Source of the DNA: Antitrichia curtipendula
Lineage: Eukaryota > Streptophyta > Bryopsida > Hypnales > Leucodontaceae
Reading direction: 5' to 3'
Length of the DNA stretch: 64,000 bases
Assembly: GCA_951230915.1 (NCBI GenBank)
Contig: OX579638.1
Coordinates: forward strand, 16,510,696-16,574,695
Positions 35,801 through 46,690 of the stretch are shown piece by piece. The notes beneath the pieces were generated by a model. That model was not told where the DNA came from. It saw only the letters and a program-made list of their open reading frames with translations, and made no database searches. The translations under genes and the position numbers were made by a program. Numbering within the stretch: position 1 is the first letter of the stretch; every line of letters begins with the position of its first letter.

Positions 35801-36537
35801 CACAATGACCGTATTTTCCTCCAAATATACTGACCCCTAGTTTAGAGCCAACATCAAGTTTTATGGAGTATACATGCTGTATCTTGCCACTTTCTGATAA
35901 GGTACTATTTTGTGCAGGGTCGAAGTCCTTTGCCATGATATCAGTGTTCATATTCCTCATCACATCTCTCAAAAGATCCCCAGCTACAACCTACGACTGG
36001 CCCATGATTCCCTTCTTCAAAATTGGGGAAAGGTACGCACTTCGGCACATTCAGGATATGTTAGATTCTTCAGAAGCAGAGTAACTTTCGCAATTAATTT
36101 TTTGAAAGTTTATATAGTCGATTATGAATTTGCAAAGTGAATTTTTGTTTAGCTTGGGAACTTCAGGGTTAACTGACCTTTGTGGTTAGCAGCTCTGAGC
36201 GTGCCTTGTAGATTCAGTTAACAGTGACTCAGAATATGACAATCTTGTAAATGACGCTCATTTGGAGAAATTTCATGGCTGTAATTTTCTTTTCCAATTT
36301 GAGAAGATGTGGTGGTCTTGCAGATTATGTTTTGTAAAGGTCAAAGGTCTTGATGAAAATTCAATTTATTTTTTGCAGCATTTGAACATTGCAAGATTCA
36401 ACTGGAGATTAATGAAGACAATCATGACGGAATGTCACTTTTTTGATCCGGAAGTAAACTACGCATCATTCGACGGCGGGGAAGATAAGTCAGCTGTTAT
36501 TGGCACTTTACGCAAGGTGATGCCAGACATTGCGTGA
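32841..36537 (+). CDS. FAD6: Plastid omega-6 fatty acid desaturase (FAD6 type)
   Basis: The enzyme introduces the omega-6 double bond into 16:1 and 18:1 chains of plastid glycerolipids, using ferredoxin, in the chloroplast envelope. Ten exons: 32841-32903, 33083-33247, 33841-34056, 34244-34387, 34585-34736, 34887-35012, 35272-35449, 35594-35712, 35918-36032 and 36379-36537. All are in phase and encode 478 residues. The N-terminal 110 or so residues are Ser/Arg-rich with few acids, as in a transit peptide. Three histidine boxes bind the di-iron centre: HDCAH at 202-206, HDRHH at 238-242 and HIPHH at 399-403. Hydrophobic segments flank them, and [18 protein letters not shown] and [10 protein letters not shown] are hallmarks of FAD6. 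Exons 3-10 are secure by similarity. The exon 2 limits are less certain because the transit peptide is not conserved. Confidence 0.95.
33239..33296. repeat. GC-rich hairpin spanning the FAD6 intron 2 donor
   Basis: The left arm 33239-33262 pairs with the right arm 33273-33296, matching at 22 of 24 positions around a 10-base loop. The predicted splice donor GTGAGT (33248-33253) lies inside the left arm, so the last nine exonic bases and the donor would be base-paired in the transcript. The right arm is intronic. The pairing is seen directly; any effect on splicing is inference. Confidence 0.8.
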
Positions 36538-39322
36538 GGATGATTTTGTTGCGGAGGTATTCTTTGATTCGGCAATACAACATCCAGGATGGTGTAGTCT
36601 GAAAGTTTACAGTGATCCTGGCTGTAGAACATTTCTGGAAGGTGAAGATTAGCAATTACAGGTATGCGGCTTGTAGGAAACTGTTGGTGAATCAATTGTC
36701 AACTATAATTTCTTCATTGGCGCTCCATTCATGGGCCTAGTGTGTACAATGTTGAGCTGGAACTCAGGGTGTATCCAGGAAGTAGATCACAGTTATTGGA
36801 AAGGTTCTTATTTCCACTCCAATTGGAGTTCATTGCTGGGCCGGTGCTAATCTAAATTAGGAATACCGGGTGTGGTGTGATGGGACGGTCTTATGCTACG
36901 AGATTTGGGATGAGATGGAGGAAAGCCTGGAATAGGAGAATCAGTACAAATATGTGTTTATGTACTTCTGTGTACTCTCTATCTATTAACTGTTAACTTT
37001 CTACAACTGTTTGTTGCCTTTTCTAGACTTTTTATGTCCAGTAACATTCTTGAACTTTAGAGCTGGGAACCCTTTGCCTGTGCATTGGGGCTCCTGTCAC
37101 TGTTGTAACTCTTTGAATTCAAGCTTGCGTTTGAATTGTGAGTTATTGAACATGGAATTATTCCACGCACAGTGACATTGGAGAAGGACCCCCAACCAAT
37201 ATTGATATTAAAGCTAGTATTGTTAGATAATGTGTACAGGCAGTTACTGCCTCTTTTGAAGGGGGGATAGTGAGAGTCTGAGAGAACCATGAAAAGTTGA
37301 TGGGGTACATGAGGGTCATTCAACCATTGGTGGTTAAACTTTTCCAAAGATTCTGTAAGGGGTACACGTGTCATTTTGGCTGTTGGTTGAGAAAATGAGA
37401 CATTGTAGAATACTCACCGCCGCCCCCATATTTGTATTTTTCTGAAATCTGTTTGGCTTGCAAATGGTATGGGACATTTGAAATCTGTTTGCTGTATGTG
37501 TTTTGTATACATTTGTATTATTCGAATCCACATTTGGTATGAGTATATTTGTATCTAGTATGTTTCCATATGTACTTTGTGTGTATTTTACATATCATTT
37601 GTATTTTGTATTTTGTTTTGTATTCCATATTCTTGATTGTTGATGGCCAAGATTGTCTCTCATGGTGATAATTTAATTTTTTAATTGAAGATCAACAACA
37701 TTAGAGGGGGATGGGGGAGTTAATTGTGATTAATGACTCTAGATTTTTTCAAGGGGGGAATTGCAAGATCAAAACTTGCTTGCATCTTTTCAAAGGGGAG
37801 TATGTCCATCTAAAAAACCCGAACAAACAAGGGTGGTCAAGTTATGCAAAAAATGTTGCTACAGGTCTTCCTGTATAAGAATGTTATACAATGTGCAAAA
37901 ATCAAGTACCACTCCAAAATAGTTTCCTATTTTTTTTTTATAATTGATAATAAATAGGTAATGATTTTAAATAATAATAAAATATTGATTGTAGAAGATT
38001 TAAATTGAGGATATTGGAATAGTCTATGGAATTGAACAATTGAAAATATTCCAACAATCCCTAACATCTAAGATACTTACTGAAAGAAATTAGATATGCT
38101 ACTACTTTGCTAATGTCAAGTGTACAAGTGAACAGACAAGAAACCAATTTGCAAGCTTTAGTGTATGGTAAAGTATGTGAATACATACTAATATATGAGT
38201 TTAGAGCAAATTCCAAGAAGCTCTAAACTTGGATAATCAAAACACCCCTAAACACCTCCATTAAACACCTCCATTGCAAGGCAAGGAATGACAATAGCCG
38301 CTCCAAAATTTGAACATACTGGACTGCAAGTGCTCTTACCAATTATAACTCATCCCTTCATACACAAGGTTGGATTGATTAGCAAGTGGTGGATCCTCTA
38401 CCGTACCATAAATTTAAACACGAGGGTAACGAAAGCCCACGAGTAAGACGCCCTGTTCTCGAAAATGCTCTAAAACTTGGATTCCATTCTTCAACTTCAC
38501 AGAAAATCACATTCACATACTTCAGCAGCAGCCACTGCACAGTTTCTTACCTCTTAAATTGCGGAAGGCCATCTGAAGGACTGAATACAAATGCTTGAGA
38601 AGAAGAAGAAAATGTGATTACTTGAAGTACATTTACAATATAAAACGAGTCATCAACTGGACCGCTAATGACAGTCTGAAATATCCATCCTCAACATACC
38701 ATATTTCTGCTATCAGCTGGTAAAACACCCTTGCAACATTGCTTGTAATCCCATCTGTAGTCAAAGACGTAATCTACATATAAATTCCATCAGATCAGAT
38801 GTCTGCAATGATAAACCCATGCTTCTCCACCGGCTACCCGTTTCTTGCTCCTCGCATCACCTGTGAAAATGTTCACGGGTCTTTAATTCGATTCCCTGTG
38901 ACAGAACACAAGTGCTGTCTTCAAATTGAACCAAAACTGCATGCTAAGTGAAACCCTAAAAAAGTGCACACGCAGTAGAAATTCCTATCATACAATGTTT
39001 GCTCAGAAAATGATCATCAAGACATTGAGAGAGGGATTGAACGGCAGTCTACCCGGTTGCTTTAATTACCAGTTTCGACGCAGAATGAATATGATTGAAG
39101 GTTGTAAACGCAGAATGGGAAAAGAAGGCGAAAAAAATTGCACATAGTTTTCTGGCTTTGAAAGAAAACTTCGGTGATTAAAGGAAAATTAGAAGAGGAG
39201 GAAAGAAAAAAATCTCTGAATAAACCTGTGATGTGCATCTTCTTGGAATAGATTACTGCCCACGGCAATGCCCAAAACCCTAACTCATGTGCTCTGTTTC
39301 CATTGCTGCGAGTTCCTCACAC
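36538..39322. other. FAD6 3' flank and intergenic region
   Basis: The first 500 or so bases are probably FAD6 3' UTR. From about 37430 to 37640 the plus strand is rich in repeated TTTGTAT words (GTATTTTGTATTTTG), a degenerate microsatellite. From 37650 it is AT-rich, returning to balanced composition at 38900 ahead of the HSBP gene. No other gene is supported. Confidence 0.45.
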
Positions 39323-39634
39323 TTACTTTGTGGAGTTGCCTCCTCGCAGTTCAAAGGATGACGAGCTCGGCGGCGACGTCGGCAAGGCCTCGACATGTCC
39401 CGTCTCCTTCACGAGCTCCCCAATACTCCGCTCGAGTTCGTCAATGCGAGACCCCATCTCGTCGATCTTGGTAATGATGGACTCCGACATGGTCTGAAAC
39501 CGCGTCTGCATTTGCAGAAGCAAGTTCTGGACGAACGCCGTCAGATCCGCGGTCTTTTGCGTCGTCGCATCTGCTCCCTCGTGCCCCTGTGCTTGTCCAT
39601 GGCCACTCGAATCCATATTCTCACTCATATCCAT
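39323..39634 (-). CDS. Heat shock factor-binding protein (HSBP1-like)
   Basis: HSBP is a small coiled-coil protein that binds the trimerisation region of heat shock factors and damps the heat-shock response. The 103-residue frame starts at the ATG at 39634; upstream in-frame codons contain no ATG. The conserved core at about residues 29-75 includes TADLTAFVQNLLLQMQ, TRFQTMSESIITKID and EMGSRIDELERSI, which closely matches the family and forms the heptad coiled coil. The N terminus is Gly/Asp/Gln-rich and the C-terminal 25 residues are Ser/Pro-rich, both variable in this family. As read it is a single exon. Many plant HSBP genes are spliced, so the last residues after GELVKE could differ. It shares a 746-base upstream region with the divergent gene at 40381. 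Confidence 0.92.
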   Translation of the reverse strand: MDMSENMDSSGHGQAQGHEGADATTQKTADLTAFVQNLLLQMQTRFQTMSESIITKIDEMGSRIDELERSIGELVKETGHVEALPTSPPSSSSFELRGGNSTK

Positions 39635-40380
39635 ACTCTTCACAAACAACAAACCCTAAGTTCTCGTCGAAGACTCTAGAGAAATGAGCGCCAGAAACTA
39701 AGTAGTAATGCGAACTCTTTTTTCCAACTATGCAAATGCAATCCCACATGGAAGTCAATCACCAGTGGAAAGACCGCATATTGATAAACGAAATTACACG
39801 TCAAGGAGAACTCGGCAAGAAGGAGACAAGGCGCGGTTATAGGACCATGCCCTAAACCCGAGCAAAAAGCTCTGTCCCGTGGATGTGACAATTCTGATTC
39901 GTGCATTTGACAACTGTCTCTTCCAAGCACTGAATTCGGACTTTGAACTTGCTGTGAATTTGCTGTAAATCAATGAAGGCTTTCGGTTTAGGGTTTAGAT
40001 GTTGAGCTGCATCCAATTTTTGATAGGGTTTGAGGTTTAGAGGCTTTGGTAATGGAAAGTATGTCGGCGAACCGCATGTGAAGTCCAATTGATTAATGAA
40101 CTTGCAAAAGACGTCATTTGCAGAGGAGCAGCTCAGGAAGAAGAAGAAGTACGGATATAGGACCGTGCCCTAAACCCGACTGTGCACTGTCCCGTGGGTG
40201 GATATGGCAATTCTTAAGCCGTGCACTCCACAAGAACCTCTTCTTTGCACCGAATTTGCAATAAGGCTTCCGAGGTAGGGTTTAGGAGGTGATCTGTACC
40301 CAATTCTGTTAGGGTTCAGGGTTTAGAAGCTGGTGGAGGAGGTGGGGTTTGGGCAGAGTAACCCGGCAACACTATATTAT
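39635..40380. promoter_or_regulatory. Shared divergent promoter region with telo-box motifs
   Basis: This is the 746-base gap between HSBP (minus) and the small gene (plus). It contains many TAGGGTTT/AAACCCTA motifs, known in plants as telo boxes and common in promoters of growth-related housekeeping genes. Examples lie near 39650, 39998 and 40278. Which gene each motif serves cannot be told. Confidence 0.55.
39838..40333 (+). repeat. Degenerate duplication of about 200 bases in the divergent promoter
   Basis: Block A (about 39838-40050) and block B (about 40157-40333) share, in order, AGGACC(A/G)TGCCCTAAACC, CTGTCCCGTGG, a GTGCA word, GAATTTGC, AAGGCTT and TAGGGTTTAG, ending in GGTTTAGA. 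The offset is close to 320 bases. Block B lies directly upstream of the small gene. Confidence 0.75.
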
Positions 40381-41472
40381 ATGACTATGGCGTTCACGGA
40401 GCAGCCGAAGGCGGAGGAAGATGGTGGTAAAGAACTGCTGCGTAAAACAGGGCCTCTGATTGTGAGGTTTCCTAGGCAAGCGACGGCACCAGTAGAGCCT
40501 GTGAAGCTGGAGGTGGAGGAGGCGGAGGTGGAGAAGAAACCCCCGCGCAACATGGTACAGGTGAATGTCATTTAGGGTTTCAAGGTGAATGTTTATGCGT
40601 TCTTCCTTGCGATTCTGCAAATTCGAAGGCGAAGTGCAAATTCATGGCTCAAAGTGATACGAGAGACAATCAATCTCATATACATTAGAAGTAGAATTGT
40701 AGTGCCAATGGTGGCAACTACAAGAAACACGCAATTGTTTGCTTCTCTTCTTCTCTTCTTCTTCAAATCTTGTGGCCTAATTTAAGTATAAGTTTGAGGA
40801 TACTCTCTCACACACCTGAAGCTTTTTAACCAATGCGTAGGAGTGCGCTTTCATTGCGAGATCGGTACTGAGCTACAGAGAGATCACTTTGGGTTACTAA
40901 ACCCTAAACCAAATTCTCTTGAGATCAAATTCTTTATGAATTTCTTCTGCAATTATTCAAACTGGGAGGTTGTAGGCCACTACATTGAATGGTAGATAGC
41001 CCCTTCTCCTTCAAACATCAGTGGTCACAAATATTTTGATCATTCATGCTTACAGCGTTTGCTAATACGTCCAATCCAGTGTCTGAGGAGATGAGCTGCT
41101 GTTGGTAACAGGGGTCGAAGGTATCAGATTTCTAATGGTTTTAGTGTTCTCTACCTTAATTCATATTCAATTTCTGTCTTAAGTAGAGCGATTTGAAAAT
41201 CTTTCTCTAGCCATTTTGAAGGTTTGAAACTAAGGATGGGAATCATACGTTGCAATGTTTGGATTAATGAATGGACAAGACGCTACCAGTTATTATTAAT
41301 TCTTTCGTCCCGTTTTTCAATAGTGTTTTGAAAGTCTGACAGAGGGAGGTGCTCTGTTGTTGTGCAGGTGTATCTATTAGCTGGTTACTTAGTAGGCCGT
41401 TGGGCATGGGCTAGGTTCCAAGAACGTCAGGATAGGCGAAAATTTGATAACAAGAGAAACCCAGAAGACTAA
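40381..41472 (+). CDS. Small two-exon gene, 94-residue protein of unknown function
   Basis: I do not recognise the family. Exon 1 is 40381-40560 and exon 2 is 41368-41472, joined in phase 0 by a GTGAAT donor and a TTGTGCAG acceptor across an 807-base intron. The first ATG is at 40381, but the one at 40387 (ACTATGGCG) has the better context and would give 92 residues. The first part is acidic and charged with a basic patch, LIVRFPRQ. A Pro/Glu/Val-rich region, VEEAEVEKKPP, follows. Exon 2 encodes a short hydrophobic segment, VYLLAGYLVGRWAWARF, followed by a strongly basic tail. This layout suits a small tail-region membrane protein, perhaps organellar. The frame continuity and hydrophobic-then-basic pattern support it as real. 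Confidence 0.65.
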
Positions 41473-42250
41473 GCATGCCGGTAATGTAGATTCATCTTCT
41501 TTATTTCTTTATTTTTTTTATCTACACAGGTTATGGCAGTGCCAGGATTGTGTCGATGTTTCTGAGTATGGATGGTGTTCATTTCTCTTGCATGGACATA
41601 CCTACAACTAGGTTCAAGGCTTGTAGGCTCATGTTTTTGCGCTCACGTGCTAGCATCGTTGCATATTTTTTGATATATCTTGCGTGTCTCTATGATGAGG
41701 TTGGTTGATTGAGCTTTCATGTTCCTCTTTTAACAGCAAACTTTGTGAAAACTTTGTGTTTTGTGGCAATAAACTCTATTACTGGTCCACTCGTGTTATA
41801 GGTCCATTTCAATGCATGTAGTTTTTTCTAATATCCATTTGTGGTGACACAATTGGTAGCTATGGAGGAAGATCTGTGGGGCTTTTTTAGAATTATTTTA
41901 TCTATCATCATTTCATGAAGGGAAAACTTTGGCTTTGTTCTCTCTCAAGTTTAGATGCATTGATTTTGAAGGACTGGCATTGAGTACACTCGTTTCTAGT
42001 CAGTAAACAATGTGGTGAAAGTACTTTGTCATCCAAGTCTTGAGAGCGCAACATGGTTTTGTGTAACAAATCCTACATTCTTTGAATATTTTGGAGCATA
42101 TCGATGTTGCAATTAGTGCTAGGATTTTTTTTGCAATGTCATGGTTCAACCTTTGGAACTTAGCAATCAAATCTTAGGTCTCAATACCTTATGTTGCACC
42201 AAGAATTGTTATTAAATTGCAGTGCTCATTGTTACTTTAAATAAGATCAA
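41473..42250. other. 3' flank and intergenic
   Basis: Probably the 3' UTR of the small gene for the first few hundred bases, then AT-rich intergenic sequence. No other gene. Confidence 0.4.
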
Positions 42251-42259
42251 TGTGTTAGA

Positions 42260-42770
42260 GAGGTTCAAAAAACTTGTTTTTTTTTGTTCCATTGCTTTTA
42301 CACAATAGTAGGCTATGTTATGAATTTTTAGAATGTTCTAATGGCAATCTGATTCGGTTGAGTTTATAAGAGAGTTTTGTCATTTTTTTGTTACTTTCAT
42401 TTGTCAAATTTTGCACTTTTGTACATATTACCTATATATATGTCAAATTTCATATTCAATAATGATGATCAAATTCAGTAGTTGTTTTGCAATTGAGTAA
42501 TGCTATTACAAAATATTGAATCTTAATTCATAATTGCAACATTGTATTTTACATCATGAAATAGTTACAAAGGTTCTTGTCAATATCTTTAAGCATAACT
42601 ATCTTTCATTCACATCTACACTCAAACTTCTTAAGTGGTATTCTATATAATTTAGGCTTTCAAAATGTATTTGTTTATTTGGAGTTTTGTAACATAGTGA
42701 CTAAAGTGTTGTACATTTGAATGACATTTAAGTGATTTTTCAAGTATTGGTTCTTCAAGGGTTTGGTGAT
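42260..42770 (+). repeat. Family S repeat copy 1
   Basis: The block shares ordered words with 45070-45545 (same orientation) and with 45830-46680 (opposite orientation). These include AATGATGATCAAATTCA, AATTCATAATTGCAACAT, GTCAATATCTTTAAGCAT and ACTATCTTTCATTCA. It is non-coding and flanks the satellite at 42880. Confidence 0.65.
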
Positions 42771-42879
42771 TTTCTTTTACTTTATGCCCCAAGTGCATGG
42801 TGTAATTTCATCTTCAAAGTTAGTGTCAATGGTGAGGTTGTCACTTCATTCCATAATTGATAGCTAGTTGCTATCATTT

Positions 42880-43665
42880 TATATCCAAAATTGACTGTTG
42901 AGGTTGTCACTTCACCTCCAAAGTCAACTGATCGATGTTACTTCATACTCCAAACTAACCAAGTCACTTTATACTCCAAGTTGATGGCTCATACATCCCT
43001 GAAGTTGACGGACTAGCAATATTACTTCATACTCCAAACTAACCAAGTCACTTTATACACCAAGTTGATGGTTCATACATCCTTGAAGTTGACGAACTAG
43101 TGATGTTACTTCGTATTCCAAACTAACCAAGTCACTTTATACTCTAAGTTGATGGCTCATACACCCCTGAAGTTAACAGACTAATGATGTTACTTTATAT
43201 CCAAAACTAACCAATCACTTTAAACTCTAAGTTGATGGTTCATGTAGTCACTTCATCAATTCCTGAAGTTGACAGACTCCCTATGTTATTTTATACTTTT
43301 AACGAACTAGTCACTTTATACATTAAGTTGATGGCTCATACAGTCTCTATGAAGTCAACAAGCTATGGATGTTACTTCATATCCCAAGTCTCTATGAAGT
43401 CAACAAGCTATGGATGTTACTTCATATCCCAAACTAACTAGTCACTTTATATTTCAAGTTGACAGTTCATGCAATAACTTCATTGATTCTTAAAGTTGAT
43501 AGAATATTGATGTTACTTCATAGCCCAAACTAATTAGTCACTTTATACTCCAAGTTGATGGCTCATGCAGTCACTTCATCCCTAAAGTTGACCGATTGTT
43601 GATGTTACTTCATACTCCAAACTAACCAATTACTTTATACTCCAAGTTGATGAATCATGCATTAG
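42880..43665. repeat. Minisatellite, 84-95 base unit, about eight copies
   Basis: Successive units share CCAAACTAACCAAGTCAC, TTTATACTCCAAGTTGATGG, CTCATACATCC, TGAAGTTGACGGACTA and GATGTTACTTCATA. The first four intervals are exactly 84 bases (42941, 43025, 43109, 43193) and later ones 87-95. A 45-base segment with CTCTATGAAGTCAACAAGC is additionally duplicated in tandem at 43340-43425. Short frames within are by-products. Confidence 0.85.
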
Positions 43666-44690
43666 AAAAATTGTGAATCCAGGAAACGCCCCTAAGTTTT
43701 GGTAGTATAAGTCTATATTAACTTGCATAGACTACCCTATGATTTAGTACAACAACTTCACTTGAAATATCACCATCTTGTGTGATGTATAGAGTTGGTA
43801 GGTACAATGTACAACTTGACAACACTCAAGAAATATTGAAAAAAATGTAGAATATGTACTTACCGAGTATTAACAAATATTTTCTTATCAACTCATTTCA
43901 TCATTACTCTAATATGAGGCTTATTCACAACATGCAATTTTGTACCATGTTGAAATGCAAATTTAAGTTTATAGGGATGCTTCCAGTGCTTCTTACTGTG
44001 CAGTAGATTTATGAGTTTTGTCCAAATAATTTGAAAACTCAACTAAATATTTTTGGAGAAGTGGAAAGTGACGCTCAAGATAGGGTCATAGGATTGAATA
44101 CTTTGTCACGGAAGAAAGTAGCTGTTTTAGTTTAGCTTTTATTTTATTTTATTTAGATGCTACATTTTTATCATTAAATTATATTATTTTCATTACGAAA
44201 TGTGGAAAAAATTCTTCATTGCTAGCTTGTTATAAAAATCCACCTGATATTTTGCTTGTATGAATATATTTTTGAAATAGAATTCAAATGTATTGAGAAT
44301 CAATGATTGAAGTGTATCAAGAACCAGCCGAAGTCTTCAAGCGATTGAAATGACTACCAACAAAGTTACAGTCACTTGCTTAAATCTAATGAACATATCC
44401 AGATGCATGTATTGCAAACAAATGTACACAATTTAAATATAATACTTAATTGTGTTCCAAGCTTCACTCAAAGTACCTCCAAGTACACAATGCACTTGCT
44501 TTTTAAATTAAACAATAACCAATAGTACCAAAAAATATATAATGATGAAGCAATGCAACCCTCATCCAATGGCAATAGAGCTTTGTGCTTCAAGCCATGA
44601 TGATTATGAGCATGCTTCTTGAAGTACAATTGAAGTAATTTATTGGGGTCTTCGGATTTGACTTTGAGGGGCACTTTTTAAGTTCATAGT
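43666..44690. other. AT-rich spacer between satellite blocks
   Basis: No gene, RNA or ended element recognised. Confidence 0.4.
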
Positions 44691-44694
44691 TTTC

Positions 44695-44960
44695 CTAATG
44701 CAATCACTTCATCAATCCATGAAGTCAACGGACTATTGGTGTTACTTCATACCCCAAACTAACATGTCACGTTATACTCCAAGTTGATAGTTCATGCAAT
44801 CACTTCAACGATTCTTGAAGTCGGCGGACTATTGGTGTTACTTCATATTCCAAACTAACCAATCACTTTATACTCCAAATTGTAGGTGAAATTGTGGGCG
44901 AATTTGATAGCTCATGCAACTACTTCATTTCTAAAGTTGATAACTGATCATGTCACTTTA
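44695..44960. repeat. Second block of the same minisatellite
   Basis: Two to three further units occur, with TGAAGTCAACGGACTATTGG, TGTTACTTCATACC and CACGTTATACTCCAAGTTGA. They are separated from the main array by about 1 kb. Confidence 0.75.
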
Positions 44961-46049
44961 TGCTCAAAATCAAAGCTATAGTTAGTGTCATTCCAATTTA
45001 GACACCTTTTAAATTATTTATTTTCTAACCAATTTGCTAGGAAGCTATGGTAAAATAGAAAGAAAATTTTGAACCAAAAAAGTGATTTCACCTAATTGCA
45101 CCTCTTAACGTAAGATGAATGTGTTAGAGGTGCAAAAATCTTGGTTTTCTTTATTTAGTTGCAAATCAAATCAATCAATTTAAAAATTGAAAACATTGCT
45201 TTTGCACAAGTGCAAACTACACTATGAATTATCAAAAGTTGCAGAATGTTTTGATGGCATTTTGTTTGAATTGGGATTGTAGGAGACTTACATTTCTATT
45301 TGTTACTTTGATTTGTCAAATTTGGTACCTTTGTATTACACATTCAATAACGATGATCAAATTCACCATTTGTTTTGTAATTGAATAGTATTATAAAATG
45401 TAGATCCTAATTCATAATTTCAACATGGTAGTTCACATTATGAAATGGATGCAAAGGCATTTGTCAATATCTTCAAGCATTACTATCTTTCATTCATGTA
45501 CCCACTCAAACATCTTATACTAAATTTAGGCTCTCAAATTGGGGCATAAATTGAAAACTTCAACGGTCAATTAGGAGCATGTAGTAACATTGATGGTTTG
45601 TCAACTTCAAAGATGAAGTGACAACCTCAATCATTGGTTTCGGACATGAACTGATTGCCGTGGTCTATAAACTATGGGATGAAGTGACAACCTCACCACT
45701 CAATTTGGGCATGAAGTGACAAAGTTTCATTTAAAGAATGAAGTGAGATTGTCACTTGTTAACTTTGAAGATGCAGCGACATTGTCCATTTTGGGCACAA
45801 AGTAAAAGCATTTAGTTCTTTATACAAAAAAACTTAAAGAACCAGTGCTTGAGAAATCACTTATTTAAATGTCATTCAAATGTGCAACACTTTAGTCACA
45901 ATGTTATAAAACTCCATAAAATCAAATGCATTTTGAGAGCCTAAATTATACCATTTAGTATAAGATGTTTGAGTGGGTACATGAATGAAAGATAGTAATG
46001 CTTGAAGATATTGACAAATGCCTTTGCATCCATTTCATGATGTGAACTA

Positions 46050-46499
46050 CACAAAAGATGATATTTAGTGTCTTGTACACTAAATACAAAGGCATACACT
46101 AAAAGCCAATTACCCTATGAAAGTAAGTAACATTAAATGTCAATTCAAACACTAAATGTGAACCAGAGTTGTCATATCAGACGGAATATCACTGTTCACG
46201 GACAGAATCGGACTGATTAGGGCTAGGCGGCTGCAAACTTCAGAGCCTTGTAACTTTTGCAAAAATTCTTCAAATAAGGAAAATGAGATGTTTTTCGGCA
46301 TCTACAATTTTTTGTAGATGCCGAAAAACATCTCATTTTCCTTATTTGAAGAATTTTTGCAAAAGTTACAAGGCTCTGAAGTTTGCAGCCGGCACATTCA
46401 AGTCTAACACTAATTGTGGACAAGTTCAGATTTAGTGTTGTAGCTAGTAGGGGGGTAAAAACACTAAATGTCACTCAACACTAAATATCATCTTTGGTG
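46050..46499. mobile_element. 450-base foldback element with TA target duplication
   Basis: The insertion is proved by the intact site in the partner copy at 45424-45436. There GGTAGTTCAC is uninterrupted, whereas here the complement GTGAACTA/CC is split. The ends read CACAAAAGATGATATTTAGTG and, complemented, CACCAAAGATGATATTTAGTG, and TA is duplicated (46048-46049 and 46500-46501). CACTAAAT words recur near both ends. The centre is a perfect long hairpin. A TA duplication suggests a Tc1/mariner-type MITE. There is no transposase. Confidence 0.85.
46228..46391. repeat. Perfect 80-base-arm hairpin with 4-base loop
   Basis: Bases 46228-46307 and 46312-46391 are exact reverse complements around TTTT. 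No mismatch was found on reading both arms. A transcript through it would form a long perfect double-stranded RNA suitable for Dicer-like processing. Its origin (capture and inversion of a sequence inside the element) and expression are unknown. Confidence 0.92.
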
Positions 46500-46690
46500 T
46501 ACCATGTTGAAATTATGAATTAGGATCTACATTTTATAATACTATTCGATTACAAAACAAATGGTGAATTTGATCATCATTATTGAATATATGATACAAA
46601 GGTACCAAATTTGCCAAATGAAAGTCACAAAAAAATTCTCAAGTCTCTTACAATCCCAGTTCAAGCAACTTGAAGTTACACAAGTCAAAA

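Larger units (their letters stand above)
45070..46690. repeat. Inverted pair of family S copies
   Basis: The left copy (45070-45545, plus) is mirrored by a right copy in the opposite orientation, found in two pieces at 45830-46049 and 46502-46690. Shared words include GAATTGGGATTGTA and its complement near 46650, and GTACCCACTCAAACATCTTA and its complement near 45965. Between the arms (45550-45820) lie short degenerate satellite-like words such as GAAGTGACAACCTCA. The gap in the right copy is the insertion at 46050-46499. Confidence 0.75.
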
